From IMG/VR virus record IMGVR_UViG_3300013306_000031, positions 1 to 39,626 of that record: 39,626 nucleotides of DNA, one strand, 5' to 3'. The position numbers and the translations under genes are program-made. Source of the stretch: a virus. This document shows, piece by piece, positions 1 to 7,282 of this stretch (position 1 is its first letter; each line of letters starts with the position of its first letter). A model generated the notes under the pieces. That model was not told the DNA's origin. It searched no databases and saw only the letters and a list, made by a program, of their open reading frames with translations.

Positions 1-123
1 CAGAGGTCAAACTCGATGGCCTCGCCGTGGCGCTCTAGCTCTCGGCAGAGGCCAATTCTTCCCCCAGGCCGATATGCGCGCTCCAACCCTGCAGGAGTGA
101 CTTGATCGCCGTCATGGATCGCA
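1..123. repeat. Terminal direct repeat, left copy
   Basis: The first 123 bases are identical to 39504-39626. An exact end repeat of this length usually means that the assembled molecule is circular or terminally redundant and was cut at an arbitrary place. The cut runs through the tail assembly chaperone gene, whose frameshifted extension continues at the far end of the window, so joining 39503 to 1 restores it. The 123 bp look like assembly overlap rather than a biological repeat. Confidence 0.95.
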
Positions 124-400
124 GTTGCTTGCGGAGTTCTTCCGGGATGATGTCCTTCATGAACACCGAGAGCAGTTCGGCGCCGAGACGGTTCTTGACT
201 TCGGCATCCTCTTCCTTGTCTGCGTCGATGGCGATCATGAGGAAGTCGGGCGTGCACTCGCCGGGGAGGTCGTAGCTTTTGCCCTTGTACGTGACGGGCC
301 ACGGTGCGGCTTCCGCGCCGTCGTCAACGACGAACGGGGCGTTAGCCTTGGGCTTGCGGTCGGCGGGTGCCTTGGGGGCTGCGGTACGGGCGGTAGTCAT
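35..400 (-). CDS. Tail assembly chaperone, short form (G-like)
   Basis: This 121-residue protein is the short tail assembly chaperone, which coats the tape measure protein in the cytoplasm while the tail tube forms. Identification rests on position (between major tail protein and tape measure) and on a frameshift site near its end. The start at 400 is chosen over an upstream ATG at 433 because AAAGGAG lies nine bases before it. A basic, Ala/Lys-rich N-terminus is followed by an acidic helical part. Near the stop, the sequence GGGGGAA at 65-59 lets some ribosomes slip back one base and continue into the extension at 39503-39179, giving a 241-residue fusion once the circle is closed. Confidence 0.85.
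   Translation of the reverse strand: MTTARTAAPKAPADRKPKANAPFVVDDGAEAAPWPVTYKGKSYDLPGECTPDFLMIAIDADKEEDAEVKNRLGAELLSVFMKDIIPEELRKQLRSMTAIKSLLQGWSAHIGLGEELASAES
59..65 (-). promoter_or_regulatory. -1 ribosomal frameshift slippery site
   Basis: On the minus strand the bases read GGGGGAA, with zero-frame codons CTG GGG GAA. Slipping back one base gives GGG GGA AGA, which enters the frame that stays open to 39179. The P-site glycine tRNA re-pairs perfectly; the A-site pairing is imperfect. The same heptamer occurs at 39562-39568 in the end repeat. Such sites are a conserved feature of the chaperone genes of long-tailed phages. Confidence 0.8.
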
Positions 401-457
401 TTGCACTGGCTCCTTTAGTTCACGGGTTTGCACTGGCTGTTTTTGGGTACGAATGAG

Positions 458-506
458 GGCCCTGCCTGGCGCGCCAGTGCAAGTGGTTTAGAAACCAGGC
501 AGGACC
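458..506 (-). promoter_or_regulatory. Hairpin between major tail and chaperone genes
   Basis: Arms 461-469 and 495-503 pair perfectly over 9 bp, with 2 further pairs outside a mismatch. A competing 12-bp palindrome, CTGGCGCGCCAG (466-477), shares its left arm, so two folds exclude each other. No T-run follows on the minus strand, so this is not a classical terminator. It may slow or attenuate transcription, or protect the abundant upstream message from decay. Confidence 0.5.
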
Positions 507-517
507 CAGATCAGGGG

Positions 518-1093
518 TTAGGCGAACACGCCGTCGTTGAGGTACTCGTAGTACGGGTGGCCGGTCGCGTCCTCGAAGCACTCAATGGTTGCCTCGTACG
601 CGATGATGTCGCCGGAGTCATAAACCACGTCGCCAACTTCGGTGATCTGCGCATTGGGCAGTACGTGGCGGGTCTTGGCCAGTCCGTCGAACATTTCGAA
701 GATCCACGAGTTGCGGGGGAGTGTCGCGCTGTTGCCCGCAATGGCAATCTTGGTACCGGTGGACACGGTGGCCGCGGTGATGGTGACGTTGCCGGCGCCG
801 TGAATGGAGGTCTGCACGTCCGGGTTGTAGTGCTCGATGAGGATCACCTTGTAGGTGACGCCATACTCGGTCTGGACGGTCTTGACGATGGATCCGCCCC
901 ACGCCTTTTTCTTGTCGCTCGAGCGCGACTCGGAGCGGGTGACGCCACCCTCGCCCGCGTAGCCGAGCGACTTGAATGCGACGTTCGGGGCCGCGGCCTC
1001 ATCGGTCGGGAGTGCGGTGCCAAGCGGTGCCACCAGGACGCCGCCAGTAGCGGCGGGCTTGGCAGCGGCAACGTTGGAGACTTTGTTAGTCAT
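518..1093 (-). CDS. Major tail protein
   Basis: This 191-residue protein is the likely tail-tube subunit. It has the form seen in actinophage major tail proteins: a flexible Ala-rich N-terminus, then a predicted beta-rich core including GEGGVTRSESRSSDKKKAWGG near residue 45 and an aromatic, acidic C-terminus ending GHPYYEYLNDGVFA. It lies between the tail-terminator gene and the chaperone gene, its usual place. The start at 1093 has AAAGGG upstream. A terminator lies before the gene and a hairpin after it, suggesting that its expression is set apart from its neighbours, as fits a protein needed in hundreds of copies. Confidence 0.88.
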   Translation of the reverse strand: MTNKVSNVAAAKPAATGGVLVAPLGTALPTDEAAAPNVAFKSLGYAGEGGVTRSESRSSDKKKAWGGSIVKTVQTEYGVTYKVILIEHYNPDVQTSIHGAGNVTITAATVSTGTKIAIAGNSATLPRNSWIFEMFDGLAKTRHVLPNAQITEVGDVVYDSGDIIAYEATIECFEDATGHPYYEYLNDGVFA

Positions 1094-1136
1094 GGGGTGC
1101 CCTTTCTAAGGCTCTTTGCACTGGCGCGGGGAATAG

Positions 1137-1168
1137 AAAAGCCGGGCCGCCTAGATGGCTTGCCCGGC
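1137..1168 (-). terminator. Intrinsic terminator before major tail gene
   Basis: On the minus strand GCCGGGC (1168-1162) pairs with GCCCGGC (1147-1141), and TTTT (1140-1137) follows at once. It overlaps the last codons of the tail-terminator gene. As it sits inside the late operon, it probably acts partially or is bypassed by anti-termination. Confidence 0.65.
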
Positions 1169-1558
1169 TATATCGAGGTAGACGCTGAACTGATATCTGG
1201 ATTGGGATGTGTCGGGGTCTGGGAACGACTTGGGGCCGCTGAACTCGGTGCATCCGATGATGGTTGCCCCGCCGATAATCTGGCCCGACATGGCGCCCAC
1301 CAGCGCCCGGGAGACGCGCGCCAAGTTCGACGCTGATGGCTCGTCTGCGTCCCAGCATTCGAAGGTGACTTGTGGGGAGTCCACCTTGATGTTTTTCTGG
1401 GCACCGCCAGTGCGCGTGACCTTCACGAAACGATCCGGCCGCGGTGATGGGATCTTGGTTCCAACGCGCGCCACGATGGACCGCGACGCAAGCTCGGACT
1501 CCAGGTGCGGGCCGCATATGGCTTCGATGTCCGGGAACGCGATAACCTCAGCGGCCAT
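1151..1558 (-). CDS. Tail terminator protein
   Basis: This 135-residue protein is the likely tail terminator, the ring that caps the finished tail tube and docks it to the head. Evidence is size, a mixed alpha/beta pattern, and location as the last connector gene before the major tail protein. A beta-rich middle (FVKVTRTGG, VTFECWDAD near residues 44-70) is followed by helix SNLARVSRALVGAMSG and a C-terminal YQFSVYLDI strand, typical of this family. It starts inside the preceding gene (11-base overlap) without a clear ribosome site, so translational coupling is likely. Confidence 0.7.
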   Translation of the reverse strand: MAAEVIAFPDIEAICGPHLESELASRSIVARVGTKIPSPRPDRFVKVTRTGGAQKNIKVDSPQVTFECWDADEPSASNLARVSRALVGAMSGQIIGGATIIGCTEFSGPKSFPDPDTSQSRYQFSVYLDIAGQAI

Positions 1559-1793
1559 GATCGACCGACTTCACCAGCGTGTTGTTCTTGGCGTTGTCGC
1601 GCTGGGCACGCTTGGTCCGGGCAAAGATGCTGGCACGGTGACGGGTCTTGCCGTCGTAGGGTGATGCCTCGTAGCCGTCACCCGCGGCGGTAGCGATAGC
1701 CTCAGCGCGCCTATTGATGTCCTCTGCGACTCCAGGGAGTCGGCGGACGGCCTCGAATCCCGCCATGTTCCATTTGAACTTGATCTTGGCCAT
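1548..1793 (-). CDS. HK97 gp10-like neck / tail completion protein
   Basis: This 81-residue protein resembles the short HK97 gp10-like proteins found between head-closure and tail-terminator genes. It starts MAKIKFKWNMAGFEAVRRLPGV, then a helix that includes NRRAEAIATAAGDGYEAS, and a basic end with RASIFARTKRAQRDNAKNN. The start at 1793 is preferred to 1859 because the ATG overlaps the upstream stop in TGATG and GGCGGTGGG lies upstream. It probably helps to join head and tail. The family assignment is from pattern only. Confidence 0.65.
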   Translation of the reverse strand: MAKIKFKWNMAGFEAVRRLPGVAEDINRRAEAIATAAGDGYEASPYDGKTRHRASIFARTKRAQRDNAKNNTLVKSVDHGR

Positions 1794-2131
1794 CAGCCCA
1801 CCGCCTTTTCGATCTTCAGTACGACGCCGGGCTCCCAGTTTGAAAACAGGTGCTTCCAAGCGAACGCTGGGCCAACCGCCTCGTACGTTTCGCCGCGCAC
1901 AATCACGCGGTCCCGGTAGTTGGCAACCATGTTTGATGGGCCGATGATCGTTAGCGCCGTGACGCTCAGATCCCGGTTCGGCTGGTTCGGCTCAAGATCG
2001 GACGTCAGCGCAACGCCGCAATGCTCATATGGCACCGCGGTTCCGTAAGTCGCCGTCTCATTGCCGTGAGCATCACGCGCGCCCGCGATCCGGGGGACAA
2101 CCTGGACCGTCTCGCCGGCCGCCCAGCTCAC
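1793..2131 (-). CDS. Head closure / head-tail stopper protein
   Basis: This 112-residue protein lies third among the connector genes and has the look of a head-closure protein: an N-terminal GETVQVVPRIAGARDAHGN strand-turn, a central ALTIIGPSNM, and a strand-rich end with DRVIVRGETYEAVGPAFAW. Such proteins plug the portal channel after packaging. Translation begins at GTG 2131, overlapping the previous stop as GTGA. It overlaps the next gene by one base. Function is inferred from order and pattern. Confidence 0.65.
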   Translation of the reverse strand: MSWAAGETVQVVPRIAGARDAHGNETATYGTAVPYEHCGVALTSDLEPNQPNRDLSVTALTIIGPSNMVANYRDRVIVRGETYEAVGPAFAWKHLFSNWEPGVVLKIEKAVG

Positions 2132-2523
2132 GACACCCCGCTAGGCATGATCGTGAACGCCGCCCGCTTCGACCGACCGGCACTCAGCAGCGCCTTATCC
2201 GACTTGGATAGGTACACGTTGCCGTCCGGGTTGGTGAAGCTGAACGTCTGCCCGAACGGGCCCGCCGTGTTCTGGATCTGGCCGACGCCAGCAATCTGGT
2301 TATCCGGAGCGTCCATGGACCGCTTGACCATCCGGCACACCACAAGGCGCGGAATATCTGGGTCAAGCTTGGCCATTGCAATGCGGCCGTCAATGTCCGG
2401 GTAAAGTGCCCTGATCTCGGTGGACGCCTCTACAAGCTTCTGCGTGGCTTCGGCCTCACGATCCACCGGGAGAGCGGCCCAGTGCGCACGGAGGTCTGTC
2501 AGTGTCGCGTACGGGGCCGCCAT
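2128..2523 (-). CDS. Head-tail adaptor, Gp19/Gp15/Gp42-like
   Basis: This 131-residue protein fits the Gp19/Gp15/Gp42 family of actinophage head-tail adaptors. An N-terminal helical part (ATLTDLRAHWAALPVDREAEATQ) is followed by the helix RLVVCRMVKRSMDAPDN near residue 60 and the signature region TAGPFGQTFSFTNPDGNVYLSKSD (about 85-110). It forms the ring directly under the portal. It ends in a four-base overlap with the head-closure gene and starts four bases after the preceding small gene. Confidence 0.82.
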   Translation of the reverse strand: MAAPYATLTDLRAHWAALPVDREAEATQKLVEASTEIRALYPDIDGRIAMAKLDPDIPRLVVCRMVKRSMDAPDNQIAGVGQIQNTAGPFGQTFSFTNPDGNVYLSKSDKALLSAGRSKRAAFTIMPSGVS

Positions 2524-2526
2524 GGC

Positions 2527-2805
2527 TTAGCTCCGGGCGCGGCGCTGAGCCTGAGGCTTAGCACCAGTGAAGTCAGGAACGGCAGTCGCTTCCGGATCGA
2601 CGGGCGGCGTGACGACGGGCTCGACGGGTGGTTCAGCAGGCGGAACGGCAGTCGCTTCCGGCTCCGGTTCTACCTTGGCCCGCGGCTCGGTCAGGCAGTG
2701 GTCACCAACGAGTCCGTCAGCCCACTCCGGAACGTCGTCGCCGGGAGCGAACTGGACGGGGCCGGACTCGCCATGGACGATTACATATGCGGCGAAAGTC
2801 GCCAT
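2527..2805 (-). CDS. Small head-module protein with Pro/Val repeat tail
   Basis: This 92-residue protein has an N-terminal domain (MATFAAYVIVHGESGPVQFAPGDDVPEWA) of a type common after actinophage capsid genes, then a low-complexity tail in which EPEATAVP and DPEATAVP repeat. The DNA under the tail carries a 19-bp direct repeat (about 2578-2596 and 2643-2661). The start at 2805 is set by AGGAG six bases upstream, not the longer frame from 2847. Function is unknown; a head-tail interface or capsid accessory role is likely from its place. Confidence 0.7.
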   Translation of the reverse strand: MATFAAYVIVHGESGPVQFAPGDDVPEWADGLVGDHCLTEPRAKVEPEPEATAVPPAEPPVEPVVTPPVDPEATAVPDFTGAKPQAQRRARS

Positions 2806-2831
2806 CTTGACTCCTAAAGATTGGGGCCAAA

Positions 2832-2861
2832 CGGCGCCCGAGCTCATGGCTCAGGGCGCCG
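2832..2861 (-). terminator. Hairpin after major capsid gene
   Basis: Arms 2832-2839 and 2854-2861 pair over 8 bp and GAGC/GCTC continue the stem inward. On the minus strand only TTT follows, so it may be a weak terminator or a 3' stabiliser. It sits directly downstream of the capsid stop codon, which would lower expression of the connector genes relative to capsid. Confidence 0.6.
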
Positions 2862-2873
2862 CCCAGCGGTCAA

Positions 2874-3890
2874 CTAGAGAACCTTGGCCACGAATGACAG
2901 GTTCGCGTTTGCCAGCACGGGAAGTGCGATGGCATCCGAGACAACCTCCGCGATCATCGGCGGCTTCTCGTTCTTGTACGCGCCGACGACAACGCCGGGC
3001 TGTTCAGACGGCTCGATGGCGTAGCTCGAATCCATCGAGGTCAGCGTCTGACCCCAGAACGTCGAGCCCATCTCAGACTGGCCGGACTGCGGATCCACCG
3101 GAGCCGGCAGGAACAGCAGGCGGTCATCCGGGAGCACCTTGCCGGACTTGGTAGACCGGTCGTAGATGTACAGCTCCGGCAGGCCCGCAGACGTCAGGAG
3201 ACCGCGCACGTCAGCTTCAAGACCCGGGCGGGTTGCGCCGTTGGCCAGCAGCGTGGCGAACTCATTGCCGGAAGCCAGAGCACGGAAGGCGCGGCGGGAT
3301 ACGAGGATCGCGCCCGGAGCCGTGCCGCCGTTGGACGCCTGGTAGACATCAGACCATGCAGCCAGGTCAGTCAGGCGAGAGACGGACGCGGATGACCAGA
3401 GTGACGCCGCCGTGACGTTATGGGTGCCGGAGCGCCCAAAGTCGTCATCAGAGACGTAGTTGCCCTGCGCGATGGTCGCCTTGCCCGTGTTCAGCACAGT
3501 GCCGCGCAGTCGCTCGATACGGTCAGCCACGGCGCGGGCCGCGTTCTTGATCTCCTTCAAGATCGAATCGCGGATCACCTCATCCGGAGCGTTACGCAGC
3601 CGGAGCTGGTCATACTCGGAAACCGGGCGATTCTGGCCCAGAGCGGGAAGCTCAAGGGTGATGCGCTGTCCGGAAGATGATCCGGCGACGCTCGGCTCAG
3701 CGTCGAATGCGCGGAACTCGGCTTCCTGAATGAAGCCATTCTGGCCCTTGACGAATCGAACGGTGATGTCCGAGACTTCAACGTTCGGCAGCCAGCGAGC
3801 AAGCGACTGGTTGTTGATTTCGAGGTCAGACAGTGCGGCGCGAACGTAGCCTGTAGCCTCGGCGGGGGTGATGAGATCAGTCCAAAGCAT
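2874..3890 (-). CDS. Major capsid protein, lambda gpE-like
   Basis: This 338-residue protein is the major capsid subunit of the lambda gpE type. Supporting patterns are the N-terminal LITPAEATGYVRAAL, the E-rich acidic strand GFIQEAEFRAFDAEPS, a long helix with RDSILKEIKNAARAVADRIERLRG (about 108-131), the PGAILVSRRAFRALA segment, and the beta-rich end PPMIAEVVSDAIALPVLANANL. The gpD-like gene directly upstream supports the assignment, because D and E are usually paired. AAGGAG stands nine bases before ATG 3890. The protein assembles on the scaffold and expands during DNA packaging. Confidence 0.9.
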   Translation of the reverse strand: MLWTDLITPAEATGYVRAALSDLEINNQSLARWLPNVEVSDITVRFVKGQNGFIQEAEFRAFDAEPSVAGSSSGQRITLELPALGQNRPVSEYDQLRLRNAPDEVIRDSILKEIKNAARAVADRIERLRGTVLNTGKATIAQGNYVSDDDFGRSGTHNVTAASLWSSASVSRLTDLAAWSDVYQASNGGTAPGAILVSRRAFRALASGNEFATLLANGATRPGLEADVRGLLTSAGLPELYIYDRSTKSGKVLPDDRLLFLPAPVDPQSGQSEMGSTFWGQTLTSMDSSYAIEPSEQPGVVVGAYKNEKPPMIAEVVSDAIALPVLANANLSFVAKVL

Positions 3891-3907
3891 AATCAGTCAC
3901 TCCTTTC

Positions 3908-4294
3908 TTAGATGTAGACGATGGTCGTAGCGGACAGCTTTGCGGCCGCTGCGGGCTTGGCGAACGTGCCCGGAACATTGGCGACGATGACGCGGCCGTG
4001 ATCCATGAGCGGGGCGGGAACGTTCACCGAGCCCTTTACCTTCACGTCGAAAAGAACGTGACCGGCGAGGATGCCGGCGCCAGTGACGGTGCCTTCCGTT
4101 GCGTCGTAGGCAACGAGAACGCCGCCCACCTTCGCTACGGGCTGGCCGGATCGGATAAATCCGTCCGGGTAGTGGGTTGCTTCAACGAATCCGGCGACAC
4201 TGATGGTCTCGGTCCGGGCATTGCCAAGGGCATGTCCGGATCCGATCCACTTGAGGTCGCCACTGCCGTAAGTTTCAGTAGTAAGACGGGGCAT
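3908..4294 (-). CDS. Head decoration protein, lambda gpD-like
   Basis: This 128-residue protein is the likely capsid decoration protein that stabilises the expanded shell against internal DNA pressure. The pattern is that of the gpD-like family: an N-terminal DLKWIGSGHALGNARTETI, PDGFIRSGQPVAKVGGVLV, a hydrophobic AGHVLFDVKVKG and the C-terminal VNVPAPLMDHGRVIVANVPG. It lies between scaffold and capsid genes, as in lambda-type head modules. The start at 4294 has AAGGA eight bases upstream. A 12-bp perfect palindrome (4303-4314) covers that leader and the end of the scaffold gene. Confidence 0.82.
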   Translation of the reverse strand: MPRLTTETYGSGDLKWIGSGHALGNARTETISVAGFVEATHYPDGFIRSGQPVAKVGGVLVAYDATEGTVTGAGILAGHVLFDVKVKGSVNVPAPLMDHGRVIVANVPGTFAKPAAAAKLSATTIVYI

Positions 4295-4306
4295 TATGGA
4301 TCCTTC

Positions 4307-4849
4307 CTAGGAAGATTTGGGGTGCTTGGATGCGTACAGGTCGCGGCCTGCGGAAATGGATGTTCCCGCGCCACCGCCACCGTCGCCATTGCGGTTGCCG
4401 GAGTCGTGGACCGGGGCGCCCTTAGTGGTGGGCGACTTACCCTCGGCGCGGGCTGCGAGCTCGGAGATCTTCTTGGCAGAGGCGAGGTAGCTGGCCTCGT
4501 CGGTCCCGGTCACCAAGTCCTGGTAGTCCTTGGGTACGGGATGCTCTGCCAGTGCTGCGAGACGGGCATTGGTGGCTTTGAGCTTCGCGTTCTCGGCCGC
4601 CTGATCATCCCGCTCCTTCTGGGCGCGTTGGATGTCGGACAGCTTGGCGTCCTCGGCGGCCTGAATCTTGGCTTCAGCATCGGCGGCGCGCTTCTCGGCA
4701 GCTTCCCGAGCGTCGCGCTCGGCCTTCAGCGCCTTGATGCCACCTTCGCCAAGCTTCTCGTCAGCCTTAGCGGCTTCAGAGGCAGCGTCAGCCGCGGCCT
4801 TTGCCTCGGCGTCTGCGGCAGCCTTCGCGGCGATCTCTTCTTCGGTCAT
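4307..4849 (-). CDS. Capsid scaffolding protein
   Basis: This 180-residue protein is the internal scaffold for procapsid assembly. Residues 1 to about 115 are almost wholly Ala/Glu/Lys/Asp coiled coil (AAADAEAKAAADAASEAAKAD and following), after which come PVPKDYQDLVTGTDEASYLASAKK and a Gly/Asn-rich tail ending in a basic SAGRDLYASKHPKSS that could contact capsid protein. No protease signature is seen. The start at 4849 has AAGGAG upstream; the frame open from 4903 lacks one. Composition and position make the assignment firm although such proteins diverge strongly. Confidence 0.85.
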   Translation of the reverse strand: MTEEEIAAKAAADAEAKAAADAASEAAKADEKLGEGGIKALKAERDAREAAEKRAADAEAKIQAAEDAKLSDIQRAQKERDDQAAENAKLKATNARLAALAEHPVPKDYQDLVTGTDEASYLASAKKISELAARAEGKSPTTKGAPVHDSGNRNGDGGGGAGTSISAGRDLYASKHPKSS

Positions 4850-4871
4850 TTGGTTGACTCCTTCAGTGGAT

Positions 4872-4910
4872 GCCGCATCGCACGGCGAAAGACCCCGCCG
4901 CATCGCACGG
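4872..4910. repeat. 14-bp direct repeat in scaffold leader
   Basis: GCCGCATCGCACGG occurs at 4872-4885 and again at 4897-4910, between the MuF-like gene and the scaffold gene. No function is evident; it could be a slippage duplication or part of a leader structure. Confidence 0.7.
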
Positions 4911-4938
4911 AAGGGAGTGAGTGGGGCCGCGAGCGCGG

Positions 4939-5679
4939 CTAGTGGGTGTGGACGCCGTCAGTTACGGCGTCGGGGTGAATCATGCGGAAGGCTGCGGCGA
5001 TGTCGTTTAGATCGCCGGACTGGGCCTCATCACGGGCCGACTGGTACATGGAGTAGTAATTTTCGGGCAGGTAACCGGATGGATAGTCGGACGCCTTGGC
5101 TATGCGTGTCGGGATGCAGTCGCACTTGCCGTGATAGCGCTCGCCATCAGCGCGAATCGACGCCGACTTCTCAGACAGGTAGACGGCATCCCGAGAGGCG
5201 AGAATGAGGCACCAGGCGCACGTCTTGGCGCCGGACGGCACGCGGGCCCACGCGACACCCTCACGGTCAGCGTTGTGCGCTATGGCGTCCCGGCCCGGCT
5301 GCTTCACATACTTGTCGGCAGCCAGTAGTAGGCCGCCAAGCATTGACGCCGGGTCTGGGGTCCAGAGTTGGCTGGCAAGGTATCGCACCTTGGATTCGAC
5401 GGCCACAGCGGGAACTCCGGGGACGCCGGCAGCGGAAGCCCGGAACACTCCAGCCGCGCCGGCCGCCGCCCGCAACTCGTTGTAGTAGTCCAAAGCCAGC
5501 GACTCGGCCACCGAGCCATACTCGGACACCAGTAGCGGCATGAACTCCAGCAGCGCATCACGGACGGCTTCCGGCTTAGCCAGATCCAGCGTGCCGAAGA
5601 ATCCCGCCATCTCATCACGGACCAGCTTGGACAGTCCGGCATTAGCAGCCCGGAACTGCTCAATGACCGGATCAGCCAT
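4939..5679 (-). CDS. MuF-like minor head protein
   Basis: This 246-residue protein follows the portal gene by two bases and matches the MuF-like minor head proteins of actinophages. The mark is the cysteine pattern C-A-W-C near residue 155 and YHGKCDC near 185, with an N-terminal helical bundle that includes EAVRDALLEFMPLLVSEYGSVAESLALDYYNELR. Family members sit with the portal inside the head and some are ejected with DNA or carry toxin domains. No extra C-terminal domain is seen here; the end is DAVTDGVHTH. Confidence 0.8.
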   Translation of the reverse strand: MADPVIEQFRAANAGLSKLVRDEMAGFFGTLDLAKPEAVRDALLEFMPLLVSEYGSVAESLALDYYNELRAAAGAAGVFRASAAGVPGVPAVAVESKVRYLASQLWTPDPASMLGGLLLAADKYVKQPGRDAIAHNADREGVAWARVPSGAKTCAWCLILASRDAVYLSEKSASIRADGERYHGKCDCIPTRIAKASDYPSGYLPENYYSMYQSARDEAQSGDLNDIAAAFRMIHPDAVTDGVHTH

Positions 5680-5681
5680 CG

Positions 5682-7280
5682 CTACGGATTCTCACGGATC
5701 GTGATAGGCGAGCCCGGCATGAACTTGACACCGACAAGGCCCGAACGTTCGGCGGCGTCGCCAGCATCAACACCAGCGCGACGGAGAACACCAAGCGCGT
5801 CAGCCCGCGCCTTGAGGATCTGCGCATTCTTGAGCTCATCGACACCTCCTGCAACCTGCTGGCCATCACTGAACACTGGAGCGGCGGACGACTTGGAAGC
5901 CGCAACGAGAGCATCAAGACGCTGGCTGGACTGTGTGCGCTTCACATACGCGAGGTTCCGCTCGATCTGCGACTTCGACAAGCCGTATTCCTCCATGGCA
6001 ACCTCAGGATCACCATTCGGGAAAGCCGTCGTGTACTTCATGGCCGCATCGGCGCGCGCCGCACGAGTAGGTGTGCCAGCGTTCGCAAAATTGGCAGACA
6101 GTCCGCGCAACTCAGCCGCCATGCCATCCGAGATCCCGTCATACTTGACGGCAAGGATCGTCCGGGCCAGCTTCTCGTGAGCGATCTTGTAACTCAGATC
6201 CCGCTCATACTCGACCATCGCAACCATGTCCGACTCGCTGGCCAGGATCGCATCAGCAGAAGACGGATTGTCATGGATGATGCCGAGATAGCCAACCGGG
6301 ATGGATAGCTCACTGGAGACCATTAGGCCGATGGTTCGCATCATCTCGGAGTGTGGCTGCATCGAAGCCTGCTGAAGCTGCTTGATATCCGGGCGGACAA
6401 GCTTCTGCTCATCCTCATCAAACACGTCAGGCAGAGCCCACATGCCACCAATCAGCGCCTCAAGCGGCGAAATGCGCTTACCATCCGGGCCAGTGAAGTG
6501 CGCCTCGTCAGCGCCAAGCAATGCCCTTTGCGGGGCAGAGAAGAACTCGGCAGTAACTTCCTGCCGGAGCATCGTCCGGACACCCTTGTCGATGTAACCC
6601 ATCAGCGGGCGCGTAACACGTGAACGGCCGAACTGGCGGGACAATGACCATCCCCAGATGTACGGGATGCAAGGAATCAGGCCGGACAGGTTATCAACCT
6701 CGCGTGTGACCATCCAGCCATCCCGGCCAGACTCCACACGCAACGTCTTGCCTGGAACGTACAGCAGGCCCTTGACAGCCGAAACCATCTCAAGGGCCAA
6801 GGTGACACGGTTTGTCCGGGCATCAACCTCGGCAGTAGCCTCAAGCGCCGTCCGAGCCGCAACAATCACGTCAGGCTCGCCAAGTGTCGTATCGCCCGGG
6901 GTCACGAAAACGAAAGCCACCGAATGCCACAACGATGACTCAATGGCCATCCGCTCAATCGCGGCAAGATAGTTGTCCTCGAACGTCTCATTGACTTCAT
7001 CGAGCAGAGTGGACGGCCGGGGGAGCGTGAACCCGTCGGGGCGGATCCGGGCAGCCGGGACGCTGATACCCTTAGCCGCCCAACCAATCGGGGTCTGAAA
7101 GTCAATCATGTGTGGCGGAACAGAGAACCCGATCTTGTCCAGACGCTTCTTGGATTCAACATACGAATCCCGAAGCTTATTACGGGATCCCTTGCGCCGA
7201 ATCGTGGAAAGCATCCGGTAAAACGCCGCGGACTCTTCAAATGTGAGCTTCCGGAGAATGTCAGTAGCCAACAGCGTCAC
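5682..7280 (-). CDS. Portal protein, SPP1 gp6-like
   Basis: This 532-residue protein is the portal, the dodecameric ring through which DNA enters and leaves the head. It resembles the SPP1 Gp6-like family: an N-terminal helical part, a central mixed region with PCIPYIWGWSLSRQFGRSRVTRPLMGYIDKGVRTMLRQEV, the stem/clip region SELSIPVGYLGI-HDNPSSADAILASESDMV (about 325-355), and a helical C-terminus. It lies directly between the large terminase and MuF-like genes with gaps of only two bases, which shows tight coupling. The length is normal for the family. Confidence 0.92.
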   Translation of the reverse strand: MTLLATDILRKLTFEESAAFYRMLSTIRRKGSRNKLRDSYVESKKRLDKIGFSVPPHMIDFQTPIGWAAKGISVPAARIRPDGFTLPRPSTLLDEVNETFEDNYLAAIERMAIESSLWHSVAFVFVTPGDTTLGEPDVIVAARTALEATAEVDARTNRVTLALEMVSAVKGLLYVPGKTLRVESGRDGWMVTREVDNLSGLIPCIPYIWGWSLSRQFGRSRVTRPLMGYIDKGVRTMLRQEVTAEFFSAPQRALLGADEAHFTGPDGKRISPLEALIGGMWALPDVFDEDEQKLVRPDIKQLQQASMQPHSEMMRTIGLMVSSELSIPVGYLGIIHDNPSSADAILASESDMVAMVEYERDLSYKIAHEKLARTILAVKYDGISDGMAAELRGLSANFANAGTPTRAARADAAMKYTTAFPNGDPEVAMEEYGLSKSQIERNLAYVKRTQSSQRLDALVAASKSSAAPVFSDGQQVAGGVDELKNAQILKARADALGVLRRAGVDAGDAAERSGLVGVKFMPGSPITIRENP

Positions 7281-7282
7281 TC

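Larger units (their letters stand above)
400..1126. repeat. Four copies of GCCAGTGCAA motif around the major tail gene
   Basis: The motif GCCAGTGCAAA (minus strand) occurs at 410-400, 437-427 and 1125-1115, and an inverted copy GCCAGTGCAA lies at 473-482. One copy lies in the leader of the major tail gene, two in the leader of the chaperone gene (one directly touching its ATG), and the inverted one in the hairpin between the genes. Four 10-11 bp matches in 730 bp are not expected by chance. The role is unknown; leader control of translation is one guess. Confidence 0.65.

Noticed and set aside
428-1336. Long plus-strand frame (302 codons) opposite tail genes
   Set aside because: It mirrors the major tail and tail-terminator genes, has no ribosome site, and has a composition typical of an antisense shadow in GC-rich DNA.
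4872-4910. CRISPR-like repeat
   Set aside because: Only two 14-bp copies with an 11-bp gap; no array and no cas genes in the window.
3998-4942. Plus-strand frame of 314 codons opposite the scaffold and decoration genes
   Set aside because: The low-complexity Gly/Leu product is the reverse reading of the Ala/Glu-rich scaffold; the minus-strand genes are well supported.
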